Source: Flavivirga aquimarina
GTDB lineage: Bacteria; Bacteroidota; Bacteroidia; Flavobacteriales; Flavobacteriaceae
DNA length: 64,000 nucleotides
NCBI RefSeq assembly: GCF_030540835.1
Contig: NZ_JAUOEK010000117.1
Span: 1 to 64,000 of the forward strand
Reading direction: 5' to 3'
Positions 53,269 to 64,000 of this stretch are shown one piece after another; the stretch's first letter is position 1, and each line of letters opens with the position of its first letter. The position numbers were made by a program, and so were the translations under genes. The notes below the pieces were generated by a model. It was not told the origin of the DNA. It saw only the letters and a list, made by a program, of their open reading frames with translations, and searched no databases.

Positions 53269-54114
53269 TTAACTTTTAGTGCTGTATTTTTTTAATTCTT
53301 CTTCTAATACTACTGCCATATTATTGGCTTCTTCTATGTACTTTGAGTTACTATATGCGTTTTTAAATGACATATAATATTCTTTTGCAGTTTCAAGACG
53401 ATCTTTTTTTAAGGGTACTATTGTCCCATCAAGCGCTCTTTTTAGCTCTCTACTATTAATAGCTAATTGGTAAGCAGAATCAAATCTATAAAATAAAGCG
53501 TCTTCACGTAAGATTGATCCTGGGAATTCAAAAAGAAAATTATCAAAAGATGTTATTGCGGCATTGAAATCTTTAGTATATCCCGGAGCTATCTCTCCAT
53601 ATTGTTTGGCTATACTAAACGCCTTTTTTTCTAGCTTAAAATCTAATTCTTGAACTAATTTATTTGCTTCTGCAAGGTACTCAGATTCTGGAAATAAATT
53701 TATAAACTCTTGAAGCTTTTCAATAGCACCTTTTGTTTCTGTTTGGTCTTTACTATAAACAGGAGACAACATGTATTTACTTTTTGCACTTAAAAAAAAA
53801 GCTTCTTCTAATTTCTCACTTTTCGGATAACTTGATGCAAAGCGTTCAAATTGGTAACCAGCAACATAGTAATCATTCATTTTATAAAAAGAATTAGCAT
53901 ACAAATACATGAGCTTTTCTGCTTGTGGCTTCCCTCTATAACTTGGCACTATTTGAGCAAAAAGTCTATTAGCTTTTGAAAATTTACCTTCATTATATAG
54001 GGCTTCACCTATTTTGAACTTAGTAGCTATATCTTCATTTTTTAACGCCTTCTGAAATTCGCTACAACTGCTAAAAACAGCAAGCATTATTAATATGTAA
54101 AAAAGTTTTCTCAT
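53269..54114 (-). CDS. bamD: Outer membrane assembly lipoprotein BamD
   Basis: A 281-residue lipoprotein (signal MRKLFYILIMLAVFSSC) with tetratricopeptide-like helices: IGEALYNEGKFSKANRLFAQIVPSYR, YQFERFASSYPKSEKLEEAFFLSAKSKYM and EFPGSILREDALFYRFDSAYQLA. It is a part of the BAM complex that inserts beta-barrel proteins in the outer membrane. It is the first gene of the unit running to recN, with a -7 element about 85 bp upstream. Confidence 0.92.
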   Translation of the reverse strand: MRKLFYILIMLAVFSSCSEFQKALKNEDIATKFKIGEALYNEGKFSKANRLFAQIVPSYRGKPQAEKLMYLYANSFYKMNDYYVAGYQFERFASSYPKSEKLEEAFFLSAKSKYMLSPVYSKDQTETKGAIEKLQEFINLFPESEYLAEANKLVQELDFKLEKKAFSIAKQYGEIAPGYTKDFNAAITSFDNFLFEFPGSILREDALFYRFDSAYQLAINSRELKRALDGTIVPLKKDRLETAKEYYMSFKNAYSNSKYIEEANNMAVVLEEELKKYSTKS

Positions 54115-54197
54115 TTGTTATTCTTCACTGTTTCAAAAAAATAGGATACTATTTGCTTTTTAATCATGCCCAGCACATATGATTTTTAAACAGACTG

Positions 54198-54205
54198 CAA
54201 AATTA
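54198..54205 (-). promoter_or_regulatory. -7 element upstream of bamD
   Basis: TAATTTTG on the minus strand matches TAnnTTTG, 84 bp before the bamD ATG. No clear -33 box; a leader of about 75 bases is implied. Confidence 0.45.
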
Positions 54206-54297
54206 AGTTATTAATATGGATTTTAAAAATATTATTTTAAAGCTAAATTAATTGCTTAAAGTCAGTAATCATAAGGTTTAAGTAATATTTAACAATC

Positions 54298-55176
54298 TTA
54301 AAATTTATTTACAAAATTTCTTATCTTTTCTTTCAATTCATTAGATGCCGGAACCAACGGTAATCTTACACTATCTTGGCATAAATTTAGTGCTTCAAAA
54401 ACAGCTTTTATTCCTGCTGGATTATTTTCCTCAAAAATATAGCCAATGACATCCATTAATTTAAAATGAAATTTATAAGCTTCTTTAGCATCCCCTTTTA
54501 AACCTAAACGTATCATTTCTGAAAAATCCTTAGGGAATGCCTGACCTATAACAGATATCACTCCCGCGCCTCCTGCCAAAACAATACCTAAAGCCAAATC
54601 ATCATCGCCCGAAATAATTAAAAAATCTTCCGGCTTGTTCTTTAATAACTCTAAATATTGCGATACATTGTTTCCTGCTTCTTTAATACCTATAATATTA
54701 TTGAAATCGTTAGCCAATCTTATGGTCGTTTCTACTTCCATATTTTTTGAAGTTCTACCCGGAACATTATATAAAATAACATCTACCGGAGATGCTTCCG
54801 AAATAGCTTTAAAATGCTGATAAATTCCTTCTTGAGTTGGTTTACTATAATATGGAGACACCGATAAAACAGCATCTATGTTGCTTAAATCTGTTGCTTT
54901 TATTTCTGCAATAACTTCAGCTGTATTACTTCCGCCTATCCCTAAAACCATAGGCACTCGACCATTATTAGTATCTGCTATGGTTTTTATTACTTCCTTT
55001 TTCTCTTGTTTAGTAAGTGTAACACTCTCTCCTGTCGTTCCACAAATCACTAGATAATCGGTGCCGTTATCAATATTGAAATTTACAATATTTGCTAAAG
55101 CACTATGGTCTACACTTAAATCTGATTTAAAAGGTGTAACCAAAGCAACCCCAGTTCCCACAAACTTCCTATTCAT
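54298..55176 (-). CDS. dapA: 4-hydroxy-tetrahydrodipicolinate synthase
   Basis: A 292-residue (beta/alpha)8 aldolase that condenses pyruvate with aspartate semialdehyde in the lysine and meso-diaminopimelate pathway. [17 protein letters not shown], the Tyr in [11 protein letters not shown] (near residue 105-110), NVPGRTS and the Schiff-base Lys in [10 protein letters not shown] (near 160) are in place. Its start overlaps the end of the DUF6913-like gene by 8 bp, so both are probably transcribed together. Confidence 0.96.
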   Translation of the reverse strand: MNRKFVGTGVALVTPFKSDLSVDHSALANIVNFNIDNGTDYLVICGTTGESVTLTKQEKKEVIKTIADTNNGRVPMVLGIGGSNTAEVIAEIKATDLSNIDAVLSVSPYYSKPTQEGIYQHFKAISEASPVDVILYNVPGRTSKNMEVETTIRLANDFNNIIGIKEAGNNVSQYLELLKNKPEDFLIISGDDDLALGIVLAGGAGVISVIGQAFPKDFSEMIRLGLKGDAKEAYKFHFKLMDVIGYIFEENNPAGIKAVFEALNLCQDSVRLPLVPASNELKEKIRNFVNKF

Positions 55177-55696
55177 TCTTAATTTTATTTAATATAGTTA
55201 GGTATTTAATTGTCTCTTCTTTAAATACGTTAAATTCTTTTAGTTTTGTTTTAATAATTAAATCATTTAAACGCTCATCACTTTGTACAATTCCAATTTT
55301 AAATTGGGCTTTAGACTTCGCAGTAATCATCTTTAGTTCTAAAACATCTTCTGCATAATAACTAATTAAAGCATCATATTTGGTATCTAAAAACGTCTGT
55401 AATTCTACATTTTTTATGACACCTTTCCAGCCGAAATCTTTAGGACCAAAACAAACATCCCATGTTGTTAGAGTACCTTTATCGTTTTCAGAATAGGCAA
55501 TAATCTTTAATTTATTATCGCGAATTTTTAAAAAATCGGCAAACTTTCTAAACAGCTCAAAGTCATCTATTTCATCAATATTCAAGATAACACCTAAGCT
55601 TTCAACTTTCTTATCAGTAACATTTACTTGTCTTTCTGATAACAATTTGTTTAAGTGTTTTTTGTTAGATTTTTCTTTAAAACCTTTTAAAATCAT
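55169..55696 (-). CDS. DUF6913-like conserved hypothetical protein
   Basis: A 175-residue protein of a Bacteroidota family (DUF6913 as I recall) that usually precedes dapA. The pattern is [62 protein letters not shown] and [20 protein letters not shown]. No signal peptide or membrane span. Function unknown. Overlap of 8 bp with dapA. Confidence 0.75.
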   Translation of the reverse strand: MILKGFKEKSNKKHLNKLLSERQVNVTDKKVESLGVILNIDEIDDFELFRKFADFLKIRDNKLKIIAYSENDKGTLTTWDVCFGPKDFGWKGVIKNVELQTFLDTKYDALISYYAEDVLELKMITAKSKAQFKIGIVQSDERLNDLIIKTKLKEFNVFKEETIKYLTILNKIKNE

Positions 55697-55754
55697 TTAT
55701 CTTTATCCTTTGCGCAAAGGTAGCAAAAGTACATTCAAAATATTCGTTTAATAT

Positions 55755-56513
55755 ATGAGGTTAACACATTTAATTTTTTTGTTATATTTTTTTAGTCTTT
55801 TTAATTGCAAACAGACTAATTTAGGGTTAACAAAAATTGAAGGAAAGCAAATTCAGATTACAGACACTTTACCTATTGATTCTAAAATAGAGTCCTATAT
55901 AAAACCCTTTAGAGATCATATTCAAAAAGATTTAGATAGTGTTTTAGCTTATTCTCCTAATAGTTATTCTAAGTCTAATGGCTCTTTTAATACTGCTATT
56001 GGTAATTTTATGGCAGATGCTATTTACAGTGAAGCTAACCCTGTTTTTAAAAGCAGAACTGGTAAAGACATAGATATGGTTCTACTTAATCTTGGTGGTA
56101 TACGGTCTATTTTACCAAAAGGCAATATAACAAAAAGAACGGCATATAAAATAATGCCTTTTGAAAACAGTATCGTAGTAGTCGCTTTAAAAGGAAATCA
56201 AGTAGACAGTTTGGTGAATTACTTATGTAGGGTAAAACGAGCACACCCGATCGCTAAACTTAAACTAACAATAAACGAAAATGATAAAATAGTTGAAGCC
56301 AAAATAAAAGGCAAAGACATTGAACTTGATAAAGTATATTATGTTGCCACTAACGATTATTTATATAGTGGTGGTGATAATATGTCTTTTTTTAAACCGA
56401 ATGACAGTCTTTATGTTTTAAATTATAAAGTTAGAAATGCCCTAATAGATAACTTTAAAAAAGTTGATACCATTAATCCTGTAATTGACGACAGATTCAT
56501 TCAAATAAAATAA
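55755..56513 (+). CDS. 5'-nucleotidase C-terminal domain protein
   Basis: A 252-residue protein with an export signal (LIFLLYFFSLFNC, lipobox-like Cys) and the 5'-nucleotidase C-terminal fold: SNGSFNTAIGNFMADAI, LLNLGGIRSILPKGNIT, YKIMPFENSIVVVALKG and YYVATNDYLYSGGDNMSFF. In usual 5'-nucleotidases this domain follows the metallophosphatase domain in one chain. Here the two parts are separate genes in reversed order, 2 bp apart, so they probably act as a two-subunit enzyme. Confidence 0.88.
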   Translation: MRLTHLIFLLYFFSLFNCKQTNLGLTKIEGKQIQITDTLPIDSKIESYIKPFRDHIQKDLDSVLAYSPNSYSKSNGSFNTAIGNFMADAIYSEANPVFKSRTGKDIDMVLLNLGGIRSILPKGNITKRTAYKIMPFENSIVVVALKGNQVDSLVNYLCRVKRAHPIAKLKLTINENDKIVEAKIKGKDIELDKVYYVATNDYLYSGGDNMSFFKPNDSLYVLNYKVRNALIDNFKKVDTINPVIDDRFIQIK

Positions 56514-56515
56514 AA

Positions 56516-57433
56516 ATGAAACGTAGAGATTTTATACAACAAGCATCTGTAGGAACGGCATTAGTAACACTAAGTGGATTAGGTTTACAATCTTTTTCAA
56601 ACGCTGCTACATCTAAAAAAATAACGATTCTACATACCAACGATGTGCATAGTCATATTGACCCTTTTGGCTCAGATGATGCTAGAAATGCTAATAAAGG
56701 AGGGGTTGCCAGAAGAGCTAGTTTAATTGAATTTATTAGAAATGAAAATCCAAATACACTTTTACTAGATGCTGGAGATATTTTTCAAGGCACTCCTTAT
56801 TTTAATTATTACGGTGGCGAATTGGAATTTAAATTAATGAGCAAACTAAAGTATGACGCTGCCACTATAGGTAATCATGATTTTGATAATGGCATTGATG
56901 GCTTATATGCTCAATTAGAACATGCCGAATTTCAATTTGTTTCTGCTAATTATGACTTTTCAAATACTATAATGGACACGCATACTAAACCTTATAAAAT
57001 ATTTAAAAAGGACGGTCTTAAAATTGGTGTTTTTGGGCTTGGTATTGAACTACACGGTTTAGTTGATCCGGCTATGTTTAAAGAGACTAAATATTTAGAT
57101 CCTATCGAGATTGCTCAAGATATGTCTAGAATTTTAAAAACAGAAAAACAATGTGATTTAATAATTTGCTTATCTCATTTAGGATATAATTATAGGAACA
57201 ACCCAAACAAAATAAGTGATTTAAAATTAGGGGAAGCCACAAAAAATATCGATCTAATTATTGGTGGACATACCCATACATTTTTATCGAAACCAACAAT
57301 CGTTAAAAACATAGAAGGAAAAAATATGCTTGTAAACCAAGTAGGCTGTTATGGTATTAATCTTGGAAAAATTGACTTTTACTTTGATTCTAACAAAAAC
57401 ATGTCGGCAAATGGTACCTCAATAATTGTTTAA
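56516..57433 (+). CDS. Metallophosphatase, 5'-nucleotidase N-terminal domain
   Basis: A 305-residue exported metallophosphatase. It begins with a Tat-type signal (MKRRDFIQQASVGTALVTLSG). The metal motifs are complete: HTNDVHSH, LLDAGDIFQG, TIGNHDFDNG, LSHLGYNYR and GGHTHTF. It is the catalytic half of the split nucleotidase above and is 2 bp after it. Tat export of a metal enzyme fits folding in the cytoplasm before export. Its stop overlaps the next convergent gene's stop by 4 bp. Confidence 0.9.
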   Translation: MKRRDFIQQASVGTALVTLSGLGLQSFSNAATSKKITILHTNDVHSHIDPFGSDDARNANKGGVARRASLIEFIRNENPNTLLLDAGDIFQGTPYFNYYGGELEFKLMSKLKYDAATIGNHDFDNGIDGLYAQLEHAEFQFVSANYDFSNTIMDTHTKPYKIFKKDGLKIGVFGLGIELHGLVDPAMFKETKYLDPIEIAQDMSRILKTEKQCDLIICLSHLGYNYRNNPNKISDLKLGEATKNIDLIIGGHTHTFLSKPTIVKNIEGKNMLVNQVGCYGINLGKIDFYFDSNKNMSANGTSIIV

Positions 57434-58185
57434 GCTGAGATTATTTTATTATCTGAGTAAAATGCTTTTTTTATCTCCAAAATATTTTTTTTCGATTTAT
57501 TATCTGCTATAACATATTTAAAGATAAAATAAAGCCCAATTCCATAAAGTACCCTATATAACATTTCAAAACTCCAATGATACAAATAGTAAAGGTTAAC
57601 ATAGTTTAAAATAGTAGAAAAAGCTATAAAAATTACTGCGACTAAAAACAATATAGATTGTCTTGATTGTGTATTTAGATATACTCCAAAAGACACAAAA
57701 GCTAATACAATAAGCGATAAATTTTTCAAGCCAAACAAAAGCACTTCTGTTTTGTCTGGAATAATCACTTGTAACACACTATAAAGAGTATATAAGAAGA
57801 ATATATTAATTATAAACACACCTAATAAATAGACTCCTATTAGTTTTTTAACGTCTAATAATTTAAATTTAGGTATAATGATGGCAATTAAATATAAATA
57901 ACTCAAAAAGTATAAAATACTAGATACTTTGATAAATGTTTCATTTGTGAAAAAAGATAAAGACATATCTCCAAGAAAAGAAAATAACAAAAAAGAAACA
58001 AAAACAAATCCTAAAGATTTATGCTTAACTAAATAACATATCAAAAAGACCGGTATAAATAAAGCCATTGCTGTCTTTAGTAATAACGAATCTCCAATAA
58101 AAGTAACAAGAAAGTTTATAATTGTTAATCCTAATAAAGCGCAAAAAAACACCTTATTAAAAGTAAAGTCTAGAGAACTTTTCAT
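57430..58185 (-). CDS. Membrane protein, YhhN/lysoplasmalogenase-like
   Basis: A 251-residue protein with about eight hydrophobic spans. The N-terminal pattern LLKTAMALFIPVFLICYLVKHKSL...FLLFSFLGDMSLSFF is like the YhhN group (K-P-L...FSxxGDxxL), some members of which hydrolyse lysoplasmalogens. The similarity is weak, so call it with caution. I use the ATG at 58185; a longer in-frame start at 58251 would add a non-hydrophobic extension. A gene of the same type follows at 58756. Confidence 0.6.
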   Translation of the reverse strand: MKSSLDFTFNKVFFCALLGLTIINFLVTFIGDSLLLKTAMALFIPVFLICYLVKHKSLGFVFVSFLLFSFLGDMSLSFFTNETFIKVSSILYFLSYLYLIAIIIPKFKLLDVKKLIGVYLLGVFIINIFFLYTLYSVLQVIIPDKTEVLLFGLKNLSLIVLAFVSFGVYLNTQSRQSILFLVAVIFIAFSTILNYVNLYYLYHWSFEMLYRVLYGIGLYFIFKYVIADNKSKKNILEIKKAFYSDNKIISA

Positions 58186-58368
58186 GGTTTTAGGGGTTAG
58201 TAGGTTATTCCAAATATATAAATATAATTTTATTTCAACGTCAAAAATCAACTTTTTATCGATTATTTATTTAAAAACAACCGTTTATCTATAAAATTGA
58301 ATTCTAAGGACCGGTAAGTAATTACTAAAATTACGTCTAAGTTTTTAACTTATAAACTTTTATATAAA

Positions 58369-58749
58369 ATGAAAAGATATATTCCTCTTGCCTTACGAAT
58401 TATTGTTGCTATTATTTTACTGCAAACACTGCGTTTTAAATTCACAGGGCACCCGGATAGTGTCTACATTTTTAGCCAAGTCGGTTTAGAACCTTATGGT
58501 AGAATTGGCATTGGTGTTTTAGAGCTTATTGCCGGTATATTGTTATTGATTCCTAAGACAGTATGGGCAGGTACTATACTTACATTAGGCATTATAGGTG
58601 GTGCCATTTTTATGCATTTAACACAACTTGGAATTGAAGTAAATAACGATGGAGGTGTTTTATTTATTACCGCAGTAGTTACATTTGTACTTTCTACAAT
58701 TATTCTTTATATCTATAAGAACGATATTCCATTTATTAATAAAGCTTAA
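58369..58749 (+). CDS. DoxX family membrane protein
   Basis: A 126-residue protein with four hydrophobic spans. LALRIIVAIILLQTLRFKFTGHPDSVYIFSQVGLEPYGRIGIGVLELIAGILLLIPKT is typical of the DoxX/DoxD-like group (the first helix pair with RxxxGxxELxAGxxL). Function unknown; often linked to redox or thiol stress. It stands alone between two opposite-strand membrane genes. Confidence 0.82.
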   Translation: MKRYIPLALRIIVAIILLQTLRFKFTGHPDSVYIFSQVGLEPYGRIGIGVLELIAGILLLIPKTVWAGTILTLGIIGGAIFMHLTQLGIEVNNDGGVLFITAVVTFVLSTIILYIYKNDIPFINKA

Positions 58750-58755
58750 TAAATA

Positions 58756-59493
58756 TTATTCCATTACCATATACTTTTCTTCCTGATTCAAATCGTTTAA
58801 TAATTGTGATTGTTGATAGAAGAAGTAAAAAGCAACAAGTGTAAGTGTCGTAGAAATAAAATTAAGCAAACTTCTTTGCGCAATATAAAAATACGCAACT
58901 TGCATAACTTCTGAGAATACAATACATAATGATCCTATAAATAAGTATAAAGACTTTTTATTATCTCTGTAAAAATAATTTAGTAATGCGACAGACAATA
59001 ATAAAAGCATAACAATGTTATATACCATTTCTAAATAGTATTCATTTGACATGTTTATATTTGGTCCCAATATTACTTGTAAAACATATACCAGATATAC
59101 ATTTAAAATTGTTAAAACAAGTAAATGAATTTTAAAATTTTTGAACACATAAAACAGACTGAGTGATCTAATAATTTTCACAAACAAAAACAAATAGGCC
59201 AATATAAACAGGGAATTACCTATAAAATAATCCATTTTATTTAAATCAGCTATGCCATTATTAGACACGTAAGCCATGACGACCCCTAACAAGTCAGAGA
59301 TTGAATAACACAAAATAAATAACAAAAAGAATATGTTTCTTTTTTTTGCAAAAAATAAATAAATTATAGCTACTAAAGGAGTTAATAAACAATCTAAATT
59401 ATATGCAATATCGCTATCTCCTCTAAATTCATAAATGACAAATAATATATACACTAACAAGACACAACCTACCAAGACTTTCGACTTGTACAT
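58756..59493 (-). CDS. Hypothetical membrane protein, YhhN-like
   Basis: A 245-residue protein with about eight hydrophobic spans and little else. Short segments such as FFLLFILCYSISDLLGVVMAYVS resemble the FSxxGD region seen in 57430-58185, so the two may be distant paralogues on either side of the DoxX gene. Function unknown. Confidence 0.55.
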   Translation of the reverse strand: MYKSKVLVGCVLLVYILFVIYEFRGDSDIAYNLDCLLTPLVAIIYLFFAKKRNIFFLLFILCYSISDLLGVVMAYVSNNGIADLNKMDYFIGNSLFILAYLFLFVKIIRSLSLFYVFKNFKIHLLVLTILNVYLVYVLQVILGPNINMSNEYYLEMVYNIVMLLLLSVALLNYFYRDNKKSLYLFIGSLCIVFSEVMQVAYFYIAQRSLLNFISTTLTLVAFYFFYQQSQLLNDLNQEEKYMVME

Positions 59494-59602
59494 AATAGCT
59501 TTTTTTGGTTAATGCACAAATATAGATAAATTTTATAACTAAATACCAAAAAAATTACTTTTAATCGATAAAAACATGCTTTTAATCGGTTTTTAAGATA
59601 AA

Positions 59603-62461
<2,859 letters not shown>

Positions 62462-62465
<4 letters not shown>

Positions 62466-62953
62466 AAATCCTTTAGCATCCAAACGCCACAAGAATAATG
62501 ACCTGTACTACCTAATGCTTCTTTTAAATGTTTAAAACCATAGCTTTCGTAAATATGAACAGCTACTTTAAGTTGCGGAGCAGATTCTAAATAACATTGT
62601 TTATACCCTAATATTTTAGCAGCTTGCAAACATTTTTCAAACATAAATTTACCATACCCCTTACCTCTTACTTTTGGCGAGAAATACATCTTTTGAATTT
62701 CGCAAACATCAGACTCAAAACCTTTTAAAGGTTTAACACCTCCGCCTCCTAAAATGGTACCATTATTGTCGATTACATAATAAACATCATTATTGTTTTG
62801 ATAAGACTCAAACATTCTTGGAGTTTCCTCATCAGAATAAGCTGTACCTTCTAAAGGTATTTTAAACTCATAAAAACAATTTCTAATAACTTGCTCTATT
62901 TGTCTATTATCCTCAGGCTGAATTTCTCGAATAACTATAGTATCTTTACTCAC
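62462..62953 (-). CDS. GNAT family N-acetyltransferase
   Basis: A 163-residue acetyltransferase: IREIQPEDNRQIEQVI, then the acetyl-CoA loop in FSPKVRGKGYGKFMFEKCL (R/Q-x-x-G-x-G/A) and the end YESYGFKHLKEALGSTGHYSCGVWMLK. Substrate unknown. I start it at the GTG at 62953 because a longer TTG start at 62977 would overlap the divergent lipoprotein leader. It is the first gene of the GNAT-prmC-ligA operon. Confidence 0.88.
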
Positions 62954-63007
62954 TTTTAAAAGTATGATTTTGTGCAAGTGAAGATACTTAAATCTAAAAA
63001 AAACGAC

Positions 63008-63463
63008 ATGAGGAATATCATTATTTTATCAACAATGCTATTTGCTTTTATAAGCTGTTCTGTTAACGAAAAACCAGAGTTTTTGCATATTGAAAACATT
63101 AAAGTTCTGGAATCAACTTCAAAACACATAACATTTACTGCCGATGCCTTTTTTTTAAACCCTAATACTATTGGTGGGGAATTAAAAACAGATGAAATGA
63201 AAGTGTTTGTTAACGATAATGAAATGGCCACCATATCGACCAAAAGCTTTAAAGTACCTGCAAAAAAAGAATTTTCAATTCCGTTAAAAACACATATTCC
63301 AACCGATAGCATTTTTAGCAATAAAAATATAAATGGATTGCTCGGGAGTCTATTTAGCCAAAAAATCAAAGTGCAATATAAAGGAGATATCAAATATAAA
63401 GTTTTGGGTTTTTCATATACCTATAATATTGATAAGATTGAAAACGTAAAGATTAAACTATAA
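63008..63463 (+). CDS. LEA type 2-like lipoprotein
   Basis: A 151-residue lipoprotein (signal MRNIIILSTMLFAFISC) with a beta-sandwich of the LEA14/WHy type: EFLHIENIKVLESTSKHITFTADAFFLNPNTIGGELKTDEMKVFVND and FKVPAKKEFSIPLKTHIP, with the alternating polar pattern of that fold. The role in bacteria is unclear. The ATG at 63008 is chosen because it begins the signal peptide. It lies 4 bp before the ribD start. Confidence 0.75.
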   Translation: MRNIIILSTMLFAFISCSVNEKPEFLHIENIKVLESTSKHITFTADAFFLNPNTIGGELKTDEMKVFVNDNEMATISTKSFKVPAKKEFSIPLKTHIPTDSIFSNKNINGLLGSLFSQKIKVQYKGDIKYKVLGFSYTYNIDKIENVKIKL

Positions 63464-63467
63464 ATAA

Positions 63468-64000
63468 TTGACTCACCACAAAACATACATAAAACGTTGT
63501 ATTGAAATTGCTAAAAACGGGTTAGGCTCTGTTAGACCTAACCCTATGGTGGGCTGTGTTATTGTTCACAAAGACAATATTATAGGAGAAGGCTACACAA
63601 GTTCTTATGGTGGTAATCATGCAGAAGTTAATGCTATAAACTCTGTTACAGACAAAACCTTATTAAAAAAAGCAACTATATATGTAACTCTTGAACCTTG
63701 TTCACATTTTGGAAAAACCCCGCCTTGTAGTGATCTTATTATCAGACATAAAATCCCAAACGTGGTTATTGGCTGTATAGATGATAATGTTAAAGTAGCA
63801 GGTAAAGGAATTAAAAAACTTAAAGAAGCTGGGTGCCACGTTATAGTTGGCATATTAGAAGAAGTATGCAAAGATCACCATAAACGCTTTTTTACATTTC
63901 ACAATAAAAAACGTCCATATATTATTTTAAAATGGGCAGAAACTAAGAATGGTTTTATAGCACCAAAAAAGAAAAAAGAACAAAAACCTGTTTGGATTAC
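63468..64000 (+). CDS. ribD: Riboflavin biosynthesis deaminase/reductase RibD, partial
   Basis: A reading frame from the TTG at 63468 runs off the window end, giving 177 residues. It has the deaminase zinc site GGNHAEVNAI (HAE) and LEPCSHFGKTPPC (PCxxxGxxxxC), plus RPNPMVGCVIVH, and then continues into the reductase part (ILKWAETKNGFIA). It deaminates diaminohydroxyribosylaminopyrimidine phosphate in riboflavin synthesis and then reduces the sugar. The TTG is the only start I see before THHKTYIKRCIEIAKNGLG. It follows the LEA-like gene by 4 bp, so it is likely in an operon. The 3' end is not in the window. Confidence 0.9.
   Translation, partial: MTHHKTYIKRCIEIAKNGLGSVRPNPMVGCVIVHKDNIIGEGYTSSYGGNHAEVNAINSVTDKTLLKKATIYVTLEPCSHFGKTPPCSDLIIRHKIPNVVIGCIDDNVKVAGKGIKKLKEAGCHVIVGILEEVCKDHHKRFFTFHNKKRPYIILKWAETKNGFIAPKKKKEQKPVWI

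Noticed and set aside
62956-63393. A 145-residue minus-strand frame across the LEA-like lipoprotein gene
   Set aside because: Antisense to a gene with a convincing signal peptide and fold pattern; no own signal.

Overview
The window reads as chromosome of a marine-type Flavobacteriaceae bacterium (Bacteroidota). The evidence is strong AT-richness, lipoproteins whose Cys is followed by Asp/Glu-rich residues, TonB-dependent receptor plus surface lipoprotein loci, Bacteroidota -7 promoter motifs (TAnnTTTG), and gene orders typical of the family: bamD-rpoZ-coaBC-DUF4835-recN, an acyl-CoA reductase/ferredoxin/serC/serA cluster, and BatA followed by a dihydroorotase-like gene. No rRNA, tRNA or CRISPR array was seen.

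Layout. 1-6.6 kb: an amt/P-II nitrogen pair, a methyltransferase, an M43 metalloprotease, surface lipoproteins, a sterol-desaturase-family protein and a Crp/Fnr regulator. 6.7-11.5 kb: ferredoxin, acyl-CoA reductase, serC, serA and a DUF937 gene, with the intergenic spaces full of short palindromic repeats. 11.7-16.1 kb: two conserved hypotheticals, then a His-rich small protein, TonB receptor and lipoprotein in one operon, probably for metal uptake. 16.3-21.4 kb: an orphan TPR histidine kinase, folE, a LolD-type ATPase and a GH105 hydrolase. 21.5-32.6 kb: a defence island (below). 32.8-42.9 kb: S10 and M61 peptidases, a glycosyltransferase, an XRE-membrane regulator, a BatA protein, a dihydroorotase-like protein lacking metal ligands, and an esterase. 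43-64 kb: an RprY/RprX-like two-component pair, then housekeeping genes (coaE, ybbR-like, fabI, recN, coaBC, rpoZ, bamD, dapA, a split 5'-nucleotidase, ligA, prmC, and ribD cut by the window edge).

The most notable region is about 22.03-32.30 kb. A conserved TIGR02757 gene is split: its N-terminal part lies at 21548-22033 and its C-terminal part resumes at about 32302, both still open and in good condition. Between them are about 10.3 kb holding an XRE regulator, a large SNF2-type helicase with a degenerate PLD-like N-terminus, a DUF4391 protein, a Type III-like Mod methyltransferase, a Type III-like Res helicase-nuclease, a small possibly frameshifted gene and, on the opposite strand with its own promoter, a complete divergent copy of the same TIGR02757 gene. 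The simplest reading is a recent insertion of an extended restriction-modification cassette that carries a replacement for the gene it breaks. A 10-bp direct repeat (ACTACCTTTT) lies near both junctions.

A second theme is small palindromic DNA. GC-rich palindromes of a CCTGCC/GGCAGG type occur between genes (43-62, 48068-48106), and a related one sits in frame inside coaBC, adding the residues MPAGRQ just before the expected active-site region. A long imperfect hairpin of about 160 bp (32593-32751) follows the island.
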